DNA from: DASPLH01 sp035627675
Lineage (GTDB): Bacteria > Acidobacteriota > Terriglobia > Terriglobales > Acidobacteriaceae
Length of the DNA: 6,628 nt
Direction of reading: 5' to 3'
NCBI GenBank assembly: GCA_035627675.1
Contig: DASPLH010000136.1
Location: 1-6,628 of the forward strand
In this document: positions 1 to 5,503 of the stretch, one piece after another
How positions within the stretch are numbered: position 1 is the stretch's first letter
Layout: each line of letters begins with the position of its first letter
Program-made: the position numbers and the translations under genes
The notes under the pieces: model-generated
Seen by the model: only the letters and a program-made list of their open reading frames with translations
The model's database searches: none
Told to the model about the DNA's origin: nothing

Positions 1-345
1 GGGGGGCGCGAGCTGCCGCAGGAAACCGCGCAGGCGCACGCCCTGCACTTCGTGAAAGGCTGCTACATCGGACAGGAAATCGTGGAGCGTATACGCGCGC
101 GCGGCAATGTGCACCGCACCTTTGCAGGCTTCACGATCGGCGGTCCCGCGCCCGAACGGGGGTCGAAGATCATGGCCAACGGCAAGGAAGTGGGCGAAGT
201 GACCTCCGCGGCGATCGTCCCCATCGCAGGATCGCGGCACACGGTAGCCCTGGGCTTTATCCGGCGCGAAGCCGCGCAGCCCGGCACAGACATTGAGATT
301 GCAGGCACGCCTGCAAGGGTCGTCAGCTTGCCCTTGCAGGTCTAA
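1..345 (+). CDS. ygfZ: YgfZ/GcvT-like folate-binding protein, C-terminal part (5' end outside window)
   Basis: This is the last 114 residues of a protein that enters the window already open in frame 1. It contains the YgfZ signature KGCYIGQE at about residues 19-26 of the visible part, followed by IVERIRARG. The Cys in this motif is the hallmark of YgfZ and separates it from the true glycine-cleavage T protein GcvT. A beta-barrel-like C-terminal domain follows and ends with SLPLQV. YgfZ proteins bind folate and help maintain certain Fe-S enzymes in the cytoplasm; that role is family knowledge, not visible here. The gene is first in the visible operon, 17 nt ahead of the DUF1844 gene. Its last 15 codons contain overlapping inverted repeats, described separately. 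The family call is firm; the N-terminal folate-binding half cannot be checked. Confidence 0.9.
   Translation, partial: GGRELPQETAQAHALHFVKGCYIGQEIVERIRARGNVHRTFAGFTIGGPAPERGSKIMANGKEVGEVTSAAIVPIAGSRHTVALGFIRREAAQPGTDIEIAGTPARVVSLPLQV
299..340 (+). promoter_or_regulatory. Mutually exclusive stem-loops at the 3' end of ygfZ
   Basis: Three copies of one 7-nt module are present: TTGCAGG at 299-305, its reverse complement CCTGCAA at 310-316, and TTGCAGG again at 334-340. The middle copy can pair upstream (7 bp, loop CACG at 306-309). It can instead pair downstream as part of a perfect 10-bp stem, 310-319 with 331-340, with an 11-nt loop. Both cannot form at once. No U-run follows the larger stem, so it is not a classical intrinsic terminator. 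It could be an attenuator-like element, an RNA-processing or stability element between ygfZ and the next gene, or chance in coding sequence. The pairing is seen directly; the function is inference. Confidence 0.4.
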
Positions 346-362
346 TATCGAAAACGGTCCAT

Positions 363-923
363 ATGGCGAACGAGAAAAAGCAAGAATTCACAGTTACCGA
401 TCGACGCAAGTTCACCTTCGATGGCGACCTTCGCCCCGATACCGAACCGGCGGCGGAGCCGGCCAGTCCACCCGCCGCGCCCGAAGCGGAAGCGACCGCT
501 CCGATTCCGCCCGAAGCCGAACCTCCTCGCCACGACGCACCTCCGTTCGTTCCGGAGACGCCCACGCACGACGCTCCTCAGCCCTCGCCCGAAACCGGGT
601 ACGACGCTGACCAGGCGCGTTCGGCTTTCGGCGGTGAGAAGATCGAATTCATCCACCTGCTCGACCTGCTCGTGCAGAACGCAATGGTGTTCGCCGGAGC
701 GCTCGACACGGGCGCCGAGCGGCGGGTTGACATCGTCGGCCTGCGGCACATGATTGACATGATCGCCGTGCTCGAGGAAAGAACCAAGGGCAACCTCACC
801 GAGCAGGAACACGCGATGCTGAGCCGCACGCTGTTCCAACTTCGCATGACGTACATGGAGATCATCAACATGATCCAGCGCCAGGCGACGGAGGGCGGTC
901 CAGGCGCGCCGCCGGTGAAGTAG
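363..923 (+). CDS. DUF1844 domain-containing protein
   Basis: This is a 186-residue cytoplasmic protein with no signal peptide. It has three parts. A short charged N-terminal segment carries EFTVTDRRKFTFDGDLR (about 8-24). A Pro/Ala/Glu-rich linker, probably disordered, spans about 27-80. A compact helical C-terminal domain (about 93-172) contains FIHLLDLLVQNAMVFAGAL, then GLRHMIDMIAVLEERTKGNL and LFQLRMTYMEIINMI. That helical block matches my memory of DUF1844, a domain of unknown function frequent in Acidobacteriota and Deltaproteobacteria. The start is the first ATG after ygfZ; the ribosome site is weak (ACGG). It lies 8 nt ahead of the metallo-hydrolase gene and is almost certainly cotranscribed with it. 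No catalytic motif is visible, so I assign no function. Confidence 0.88.
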   Translation: MANEKKQEFTVTDRRKFTFDGDLRPDTEPAAEPASPPAAPEAEATAPIPPEAEPPRHDAPPFVPETPTHDAPQPSPETGYDADQARSAFGGEKIEFIHLLDLLVQNAMVFAGALDTGAERRVDIVGLRHMIDMIAVLEERTKGNLTEQEHAMLSRTLFQLRMTYMEIINMIQRQATEGGPGAPPVK

Positions 924-931
924 CTCCGGCA

Positions 932-1744
932 ATGAAAGCCATCCTCACCGTGTTGGGCAGCGGCACGTCGATGGGTGTGCCTACCATCGGCTGCGATTGC
1001 CGGGTGTGCCGCTCGACAGACCCGCACGATCGCCGCACGCGGCCTTCGATCATGCTCGAGTGGGATGGCCGTCGCGTGCTCATCGACACCACGCCTGACT
1101 TCCGTGAGCAGGCGCTTCGCGAAGGGATCGACCGCGTCGATGCCGTGCTCTACACGCACGGCCATGCCGACCACATCCTTGGGTTGGACGACCTGCGCCC
1201 GCTGACGTTTCCCCGCGTCACGGGCGGGCCAAAGGTTCCGCTGTTCGCGAACGCCGCGACCGCGAAGGTCCTGCAACAGGTCTTCCGGTACGTGTTCGAA
1301 GCCTCGTACAAGTACGGCGGGCTGGCGCAGGTCGAACTCAAGGAGCTGGACGGCCCGGTCGAACTCTTTGGAGCCACGTTCCTGCCCGTGTCCATCCTGC
1401 ACGGTGACGCGGAGATCGTAGGCTACCGCTTCGGAAATGCGGCGTATCTAACGGACTTCAGCACGATACCCGAGGCGTCGCTTGGATGTCTCGACGGGCT
1501 CGACATCCTGTTCCTGGACGCGCTCCGGCATCATCCGCACCCCACGCATTCGACCGTCGAGAACTCGCTCAAAATAGTAGAGCGGCTCAACCCGAAGCGC
1601 ACGTTTTTCACCCACATCTCGCACGATCTCGCGCACGAGGAGACGAACTCCGCTCTCCCGCCGCATGTGCGCCTTGCCCACGATGGGCTGCGCCTCGAGT
1701 TCGACATCTGGAAAGAGGACGATGCTGCTCATCCGCAAACTTGA
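932..1744 (+). CDS. PhnP-like MBL-fold metallo-hydrolase
   Basis: This is a 270-residue metallo-beta-lactamase-fold hydrolase of the PhnP/COG1235 type. The core metal motif HGHADH is at residues 76-81, following the strand AVLYT. Later metal ligands are probably H157 (ILHGD), D175 (LTDFS) and H228 (FTHISHD). Near the N-terminus, after LGSGTSMGVP, lies GCDCRVC (C21, C23, C26), which resembles the structural zinc Cys cluster of PhnP. PhnP is a cyclic phosphodiesterase acting at the end of phosphonate breakdown, but no phn genes are visible here. The substrate is therefore unknown; tRNase Z-like or other phosphodiesterase activity is possible. There is no signal peptide, so it is cytoplasmic. 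The gene starts 8 nt after the DUF1844 stop and its last 23 nt overlap the start of ribF. Confidence 0.88.
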   Translation: MKAILTVLGSGTSMGVPTIGCDCRVCRSTDPHDRRTRPSIMLEWDGRRVLIDTTPDFREQALREGIDRVDAVLYTHGHADHILGLDDLRPLTFPRVTGGPKVPLFANAATAKVLQQVFRYVFEASYKYGGLAQVELKELDGPVELFGATFLPVSILHGDAEIVGYRFGNAAYLTDFSTIPEASLGCLDGLDILFLDALRHHPHPTHSTVENSLKIVERLNPKRTFFTHISHDLAHEETNSALPPHVRLAHDGLRLEFDIWKEDDAAHPQT

Positions 1745-2672
1745 GGACATCCCATCCGGCTTCTCGCGATCCGTCGTGACCGTGGGAAACTTCGATGGCC
1801 TGCATCGCGCACACTGCGCCGTCATCGACAGCGTCGTCCGGCGCGCGCGCGAGCTCGACGCACGCTCGGTCGTGCTCACCTTCGACCCGCATCCCATCCG
1901 GATTCTCCGCCCGCGAGAGGCTCCGCCCCTGCTCACGCCGATGCCGATGAAACTCCGTCTGCTGGAGAAAACCGGAATCGACTTCGCCGTCGTGCTTCCC
2001 TTCTCCCGCGATCTCTCGATGATGCCGCCCTACGAGTTTGCGGAGACGATCCTCTCGACCGCGCTGCGGGCCGTGGAGATCCATGAGGGCTTCAACTTCC
2101 GCTTCGGACACAAGGCCGAGGGCGACGCCGGACGCCTGCGCGAGTTCGGACGCAAGCTCGGGTTCGACGTTGTCAGCTACGACCCGTTGACCGTTCGCGG
2201 CAAGGCCGTATCGAGCAGCCAGGTGCGCAAGTTGGTGCAGGCCGGAGACGTGGTCAACGCGCGCCATCTGCTGGGGCGTGCCTTCTCAATCCTCGCGACG
2301 CCGGGACGCGGACGCGGATACGGAACCAAGTACACGGTCCCGACGATCAACCTCGCGCGCTATGACGAACTGGTCCCGAAGGATGGGGTTTACATCACGC
2401 AGATCACCGTCAACGGCGAGACCTTCGATTCGGTCACGAACGTCGGTCAGCGTCCCACGTTCGGCTCCGAATCGTTCGCGATTGAAACGCACATCCTGAA
2501 CTTCCATCCCGTCGAACTCACGGCCGAAACTCCGGTGGAACTGGCGTTCCTCAAGAGACTGCGCGATGAGGTGAAGTTCCCTTCCGTGCCCGCGCTGAAG
2601 GAGCAGATCTCCCGCGACGTGAAGCGCGCGCAGCGCTATTTCCAGCTGATGCATCGCTTCGGCAAGAAGTGA
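1722..2672 (+). CDS. ribF: Bifunctional riboflavin kinase / FAD synthetase
   Basis: This 316-residue protein would convert riboflavin to FMN (kinase) and FMN to FAD (adenylyltransferase), both with ATP, in the cytoplasm. The N-terminal FAD-synthetase domain shows VGNFDGLH (21-28, nucleotide-binding), LTFDPHP (52-58), a block starting at GFNFRFGHK (123-131), and SSSQVRKLVQAGDV (164-177). The C-terminal kinase domain shows a Gly/Arg-rich loop leading to TVPTINL (205-211, the usual PTAN motif), then DGVY, TNVGQRPTF, ETHIL and the terminal block FLKRLRDEVKF. Length is typical. An in-frame ATG at 1665 would add 19 residues deeper inside the upstream gene. I prefer 1722, which puts GNFDG at the usual distance and has GAAAGAGG just upstream. 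The gene overlaps the hydrolase gene by 23 nt, so translation is probably coupled. Confidence 0.96.
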   Translation: MLLIRKLEDIPSGFSRSVVTVGNFDGLHRAHCAVIDSVVRRARELDARSVVLTFDPHPIRILRPREAPPLLTPMPMKLRLLEKTGIDFAVVLPFSRDLSMMPPYEFAETILSTALRAVEIHEGFNFRFGHKAEGDAGRLREFGRKLGFDVVSYDPLTVRGKAVSSSQVRKLVQAGDVVNARHLLGRAFSILATPGRGRGYGTKYTVPTINLARYDELVPKDGVYITQITVNGETFDSVTNVGQRPTFGSESFAIETHILNFHPVELTAETPVELAFLKRLRDEVKFPSVPALKEQISRDVKRAQRYFQLMHRFGKK

Positions 2673-2694
2673 AAGGGCGGCCGAAGCCGCCCTT
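2673..2694. terminator. Possible bidirectional terminator hairpin after ribF
   Basis: A perfect 9-bp GC-rich stem (2673-2681 with 2686-2694) with a CGAA loop begins immediately after the ribF stop. It lies between the convergent ends of ribF and the SYLF gene, where a shared terminator is expected. Neither side is followed by a clear U-run, so it may instead work with Rho or protect mRNA ends. Confidence 0.6.
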
Positions 2695-2711
2695 GGCATT
2701 TCCTGCGCAGA

Positions 2712-3398
2712 TTACTTGCTCGACCCGCCGCCTGCGTGTTTCCGCAGCGAACTGATCCACGGCGCAGCGTCCCCGGGAGCGCCGACGCCGCCCGTCAGGA
2801 TCGTCTTGAACGGCACCATGCGTCCGTAGAACGCGCGCGTGTCGTCCTTGTGCTGGTTGATCACCGCTCCGTTCAGCGTGATGCCGGCGAACACTCCGCG
2901 GGCGCGCGAATAGGTCAGCACCTGGGCGCGCATCTTCCAGTCGGTCGAACCCTCTGCGAGACGCCCGACGGGGCCCGCGGCGACACTGGCATCCGCGCCG
3001 AGCTTGAACTTGCTTGCCAGCAGGTTCTTCATGCCCTCTTCGTTCATGATGAGCATGACCACGTCCACTGCCTGACCGCCGATCTGCAATCCGAAGCTGC
3101 CGCCCTTCACGGCAAAGAATGCCGGCGCGCTCCAGCCGCTGCCAGTCTTGCAGCTTGCAACACCCTTGCCGTACGCACCGCCGAACCCGAGGCCTGCCTT
3201 CAGCATGGAAGGCACAACCGCAATGCATCGTGCCGAACCGATGATCTCGGTCGGGATTCCCTGATCCGGGGCCGACATGATTTCGTTGAGAATCGTTCCC
3301 GCCTTCCGGAGGCGCTCCACATCGTCGCTGCGGTCGTCAGCGTAAGCCGCCGTACCCAGCGCGAACATCATCATCCATGCCGCAATCGATTTCTTCAT
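2712..3398 (-). CDS. Exported SYLF-domain (Ysc84-like) lipid-binding protein
   Basis: This 228-residue protein begins with a clear signal peptide: MKKS, a hydrophobic stretch, and a likely cut after AYA at residue 20. The mature part matches the SYLF/Ysc84 (DUF500) family. It has IPTEIIGSARCIAVVPSMLK (48-67), the glycine-rich FGGAYGKGVASCK (72-84), SAPAFFAVKGGSFGLQIGGQ (90-109), VVMLIMNEEGMKNLL (113-127), and a late ARGVFAGITLNGAVI segment. Members of the family bind phosphoinositides or other lipids in eukaryotes; bacterial members are exported and poorly characterised. The start at 3398 is supported by the signal peptide and by GAAAGG 9 nt upstream. The frame stays open to 3566, but the extra residues are not SYLF-like. 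Two cysteines (C58, C83) remain after export and could pair. It is convergent with ribF. Confidence 0.9.
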   Translation of the reverse strand: MKKSIAAWMMMFALGTAAYADDRSDDVERLRKAGTILNEIMSAPDQGIPTEIIGSARCIAVVPSMLKAGLGFGGAYGKGVASCKTGSGWSAPAFFAVKGGSFGLQIGGQAVDVVMLIMNEEGMKNLLASKFKLGADASVAAGPVGRLAEGSTDWKMRAQVLTYSRARGVFAGITLNGAVINQHKDDTRAFYGRMVPFKTILTGGVGAPGDAAPWISSLRKHAGGGSSK

Positions 3399-3677
3399 CC
3401 GTGTGTGCCTTTCTGGGCTGTTAAACACTGATGTTATCCCCGAGTAGCGGAATTGTGCTGAAAACCTGGTTACTGTCTCGACACCTGGAGCGCGAGTCGG
3501 CCGCTTGGCGCGGAAATCGCGGCAAGAAAAATGGGGGCTGAGATCAAGCCTTTCGGCTGTTCCCAACCCCTCTCCCAGGTTCTGTGGTAGGTGACGTCAG
3601 TATGCTTCGACGCCCTCCGAGCGGCAAGTCACGCCCGGACATCGTCCGTTAGACACGGGCTTGTTCTTTGGTAACCA
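3399..3677. other. 279-nt intergenic region between the regulator and SYLF genes
   Basis: I see no convincing gene here. A small 5-bp hairpin at 3636-3648 (CGGAC/GTCCG, loop ATC) lies about 30 nt past the regulator stop and could be a weak transcript end. An imperfect stem at 3504-3526 (CTTGGCGCG with CGCGGCAAG, one G-G mismatch) lies further on. The region should contain the SYLF promoter. On the minus strand only weak boxes are visible, for example GATAAC about 45 nt upstream of the SYLF start, so I do not call one. Confidence 0.4.
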
Positions 3678-4361
3678 CTACTTGTTCGTGACCAGCGAAT
3701 GCGTGATGGCATGGACCGACAGGGCGATGCGATTCTGCACGCCCACCTTGCGCATCAGCTTGGCCACGTGAGCCTTCACCGTGCGTTCCTCGATGCCCAG
3801 CGCGGCGCCGATTTCCTTGTTCGAACGCCCGGCCACGAGCAGTTCCAGGACTTCCTTTTCGCGGTCGGTGAACGTCACGCGGCCGGCCGGGAAGATGCGG
3901 CCCGGCGACGATGTCACGCGTTCGATGAACGTGGACAACACGCGCCGTGGCGCCCACACAGAGCCCTGATGCACGATACGCATTGCCATCGCGAATTCCG
4001 TCGGAGCGGCCGCTTCGTCGACGTAGCCCTTGGCTCCCGCGGCAAGCGCCTTGAGGATGGTCTCGTCATCCGCGCCGGCCCCGGTCACGATGATGCGCAG
4101 GTCCGGACGGGCAGCCTTCAGGCTGGCCATCAGGTCGAACAGATTTTGCTGGCCGCGGCTGCCGAGCAGGATCAGGTCCACATCGGCGACCGTCGATATC
4201 TCGGGGATGCTGGACGCAAACAGCTCGAATTCCGGCTCGGCGTCGAACAGCGCGCGGAAGCCGATAAAACGCAGCGGGTCGCTCTCCACCACTGCAATGC
4301 GGATCGTCGCCCGTTTGGCGGAGTTCTTGTTGGAGGTCTTCATCGCGGTAGCGGCCTTCAT
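3678..4361 (-). CDS. NarL/LuxR-family transcription regulator with degenerate receiver domain
   Basis: This is a 227-residue cytoplasmic DNA-binding regulator. After a Lys-rich N-terminal tail, residues 20-133 have the order and spacing of a response-regulator receiver domain (IRIAVVESDPL, VDLILLGSRG, LRIIVTGAG, LAAGAKGYVDEAA). Residues 161-220 form a GerE/LuxR-type helix-turn-helix with FTDREKEVLELLVAGRSNKEIG and EERTVKAHVAKLMRKVGV. The DNA-binding half looks intact. The receiver does not: the phosphoacceptor Asp position is G67, the conserved Lys is E116, and the acidic pair is E26-S27; only the Thr (T93) is kept. It therefore probably does not work by ordinary Asp phosphorylation. No histidine kinase is nearby. 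The start is supported by AGGAG 6 nt upstream and a promoter at 4383-4410. Confidence 0.92.
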   Translation of the reverse strand: MKAATAMKTSNKNSAKRATIRIAVVESDPLRFIGFRALFDAEPEFELFASSIPEISTVADVDLILLGSRGQQNLFDLMASLKAARPDLRIIVTGAGADDETILKALAAGAKGYVDEAAAPTEFAMAMRIVHQGSVWAPRRVLSTFIERVTSSPGRIFPAGRVTFTDREKEVLELLVAGRSNKEIGAALGIEERTVKAHVAKLMRKVGVQNRIALSVHAITHSLVTNK

Positions 4362-4367
4362 GTCTTG

Positions 4368-4372
4368 CTCCT
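4368..4372 (-). promoter_or_regulatory. Shine-Dalgarno site of the LuxR-type regulator
   Basis: AGGAG on the minus strand lies 6 nt before the ATG at 4361. This fixes that start rather than the in-frame ATG at codon 7. Confidence 0.8.
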
Positions 4373-4382
4373 GTTGGCCGAA

Positions 4383-4410
4383 AGCATAACCGCGATTGTA
4401 CGAGAATCAA
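4383..4410 (-). promoter_or_regulatory. Candidate sigma-70 promoter for the LuxR-type regulator
   Basis: On the minus strand, TTGATT (4405-4410) is followed after 16 nt by TATGCT (4383-4388). These match the -35 and -10 consensus at 4 of 6 positions each. The boxes lie just upstream of the ribosome site, so the leader would be very short. The regulator probably has its own transcript despite lying downstream of another minus-strand gene. Confidence 0.5.
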
Positions 4411-4428
4411 AGGCTCGGATGCCTGTTA

Positions 4429-4452
4429 GTACACTGTCTGAAGGACATGTAC
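4429..4452. repeat. Imperfect inverted repeat upstream of the regulator promoter
   Basis: GTACACTGT (4429-4437) and ACATGTAC (4445-4452) form 8 bp with one bulged base and a 7-nt loop. It sits 18-42 nt upstream of the -35 box and 20 nt past the stop of the neighbouring repeat protein. It could be an operator, possibly autoregulatory, or a weak transcript end. Only the symmetry is observed. Confidence 0.3.
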
Positions 4453-4472
4453 CAGTCGGAAACCTTACTTTG

Positions 4473-5108
4473 TCATTTCCTGGCGCTACGGATGTGCTGC
4501 TCCGGCTCGGCCTGGTTGTTGTACCCGTCCGAGTATCCCCAGCGGAAGCCGAACCCATACACGTCGCAGTAGTTCCCGCCGCGATCCATCTGCGGACAGA
4601 GGGCCTTGTCGGGGAGAAAGTCCGCGCGCAGCCGTCCGTCGCTCAAGCCAAGCGTTCGCCCCTGCGCATATCCGGACGAGAAGGCGGTGTCGAACTCGTG
4701 CGCCGCGCTTCCTTGCGGGGAGCCCGACATCTCCCTCGCCAGCTGTCGCGCCTCATGCGCCGCGCGGAAGGGCCGCCCGGTCATCGCATCGGTATATCCG
4801 ACGTGGAAGCCCGACGCGCATCCCTGCCTGAAGCTGGAGCGGTCGCCGAAGGCGGAATCGTACTGCTTTTTGCAGTCCTTCGACTCCTTGATCTTGGACA
4901 TCTCCCGCAGGCGGCGGCCCATATGGAAGTCCCGGTTGCCGACATGGAAGCCCGACTCATAGCCGTGGATGTACCCGTGAGCCCAGGCGGATTGCTTGTA
5001 AACCTCGCGCGCTGGGTCGGCGGTCACGTGAAGGTCGGACGCGATCAGGACAGGCTGCGCCAGCAAGAGGGAAAACAGAAAGGCAAGCAGGGATCGAAAC
5101 CGCGGCAC
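4473..5108 (-). CDS. Secreted Gly/aromatic repeat protein of unknown function
   Basis: I do not recognise a named family. The 211-residue product starts with a signal peptide (PRFRSLLAFLFSLLLAQPVLIAS, cut near residue 23-24). The mature protein has four related blocks at about 41-65, 85-112, 141-160 and 182-197. They follow the pattern aromatic-x-x-G-[YF]-x-x-G-x-x-x-G-x-x-D, often ending G-R. SGFHVG occurs exactly twice (52-57 and 99-104). The mature part has four cysteines (79, 97, 171, 181), compatible with two disulfides outside the cytoplasm. The spacing loosely recalls DUF2799-type periplasmic proteins, but that link is unverified. I chose the GTG start at 5108 because GAGG lies 6 nt upstream and the hydrophobic segment follows directly. 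An ATG at 5198 would add 30 residues before the signal segment. It is divergent from the TPR/DUF3857 gene. Confidence 0.75.
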   Translation of the reverse strand: MPRFRSLLAFLFSLLLAQPVLIASDLHVTADPAREVYKQSAWAHGYIHGYESGFHVGNRDFHMGRRLREMSKIKESKDCKKQYDSAFGDRSSFRQGCASGFHVGYTDAMTGRPFRAAHEARQLAREMSGSPQGSAAHEFDTAFSSGYAQGRTLGLSDGRLRADFLPDKALCPQMDRGGNYCDVYGFGFRWGYSDGYNNQAEPEQHIRSARK

Positions 5109-5114
5109 AGGGTA

Positions 5115-5118
5115 CCTC
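5115..5118 (-). promoter_or_regulatory. Shine-Dalgarno site supporting the GTG start
   Basis: GAGG (within GCGAGG on the minus strand) lies 6 nt before the GTG at 5106-5108. This is the main reason for choosing that start over the upstream ATG. Confidence 0.6.
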
Positions 5119-5177
5119 GCTTTCACGCCTTTTGGAGACAGTAGGATGTGCCGAGGTTCGCCGCAGATGTCAGCCGC

Positions 5178-5190
5178 ACCCGATTCGGGT
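5178..5190. repeat. 13-nt palindrome
   Basis: ACCCGA and TCGGGT flank a single central T, about 70 nt upstream of the repeat-protein start. It could be an operator, but a short palindrome in GC-rich DNA may be chance. Confidence 0.3.
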
Positions 5191-5253
5191 CTGCGCATTC
5201 GCGTGCTGCTACGGGCATGCTCCCGCCTGTTGCCCTGCCCGTCGGGCCTAACT

Positions 5254-5271
5254 CTCCTCTAGCTCCTCTAG
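5254..5271. repeat. Perfect tandem 9-mer repeat
   Basis: CTCCTCTAG occurs twice back to back. On the minus strand it reads CTAGAGGAG twice, that is, two ribosome-site-like AGAGGAG strings with no start codon or gene close by. It may be a protein-binding site or a simple duplication. Confidence 0.6.
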
Positions 5272-5431
5272 GGATTTATTCACCGACGGTCTAGGTACTC
5301 CAGTGCATTTCCCAATTCCCGGACTGGAGCGAAACTCTCCTCACTTGACCCAGAAAAAGTTTGAGCCTGCGACTCAACCGCGCACAAATTCCTGGGGGAA
5401 ACAGCGTGGGGAGGGAGCGGCTCAGGATGGA

Positions 5432-5468
5432 GCGGGCTCTCGTGGCAAACATGCCATCGAGAGCTCGC
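5432..5468 (+). promoter_or_regulatory. Strong stem-loop in the leader of the TPR/DUF3857 gene
   Basis: The outer arms GCGGGCTCTCG (5432-5442) and CGAGAGCTCGC (5458-5468) pair over 11 positions, including one G-U. The inner arms TGGCA (5443-5447) and TGCCA (5452-5456) add 5 bp around an AACA loop; T5457 is a single bulge. The hairpin ends 38 nt before the start codon. No plus-strand gene ends upstream and no U-run follows, so a terminator is unlikely. An mRNA leader element or a DNA-binding site is more likely. Structure is seen; role is inferred. Confidence 0.6.
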
Positions 5469-5489
5469 CTTTCCGCACAACAGAATGCT

Positions 5490-5503
5490 GGGACAAGCGT
5501 CCC
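5490..5503 (+). promoter_or_regulatory. Small hairpin covering the ribosome-binding region
   Basis: GGGAC (5490-5494) and GTCCC (5499-5503) pair around AAGC, 3 nt before the ATG at 5507. The GGGA purines are the only plausible ribosome-binding bases, at a long spacing. Folding would hide them, so translation may be poor or controlled. Confidence 0.45.

Noticed and set aside
450..600. Repetitive Pro/Ala/Glu coding stretch as a possible DNA repeat array
   Set aside because: It is the low-complexity linker of the DUF1844 protein; units are irregular and there is no spacer structure.
342..932. 196-codon minus-strand open frame opposite the DUF1844 gene
   Set aside because: Antisense shadow; the plus strand encodes a recognised conserved domain.
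2736..3431. 231-codon plus-strand open frame opposite the SYLF gene
   Set aside because: Shadow of a signal-peptide-bearing SYLF protein; composition is not protein-like.
3399..3566. N-terminal extension of the SYLF protein to an ATG at 3566
   Set aside because: The extra 56 residues precede a perfect signal peptide that has its own ribosome site at 3408-3413.
3592..3599. TGACGTCA palindrome
   Set aside because: Eight-base palindromes are common by chance in 6.6 kb, and this one has no supporting context.
3699..5144. 481-codon plus-strand open frame
   Set aside because: It is antisense to two well-supported minus-strand genes, has the His/Arg/Gln-rich composition of a high-GC shadow frame, and resembles no protein family.
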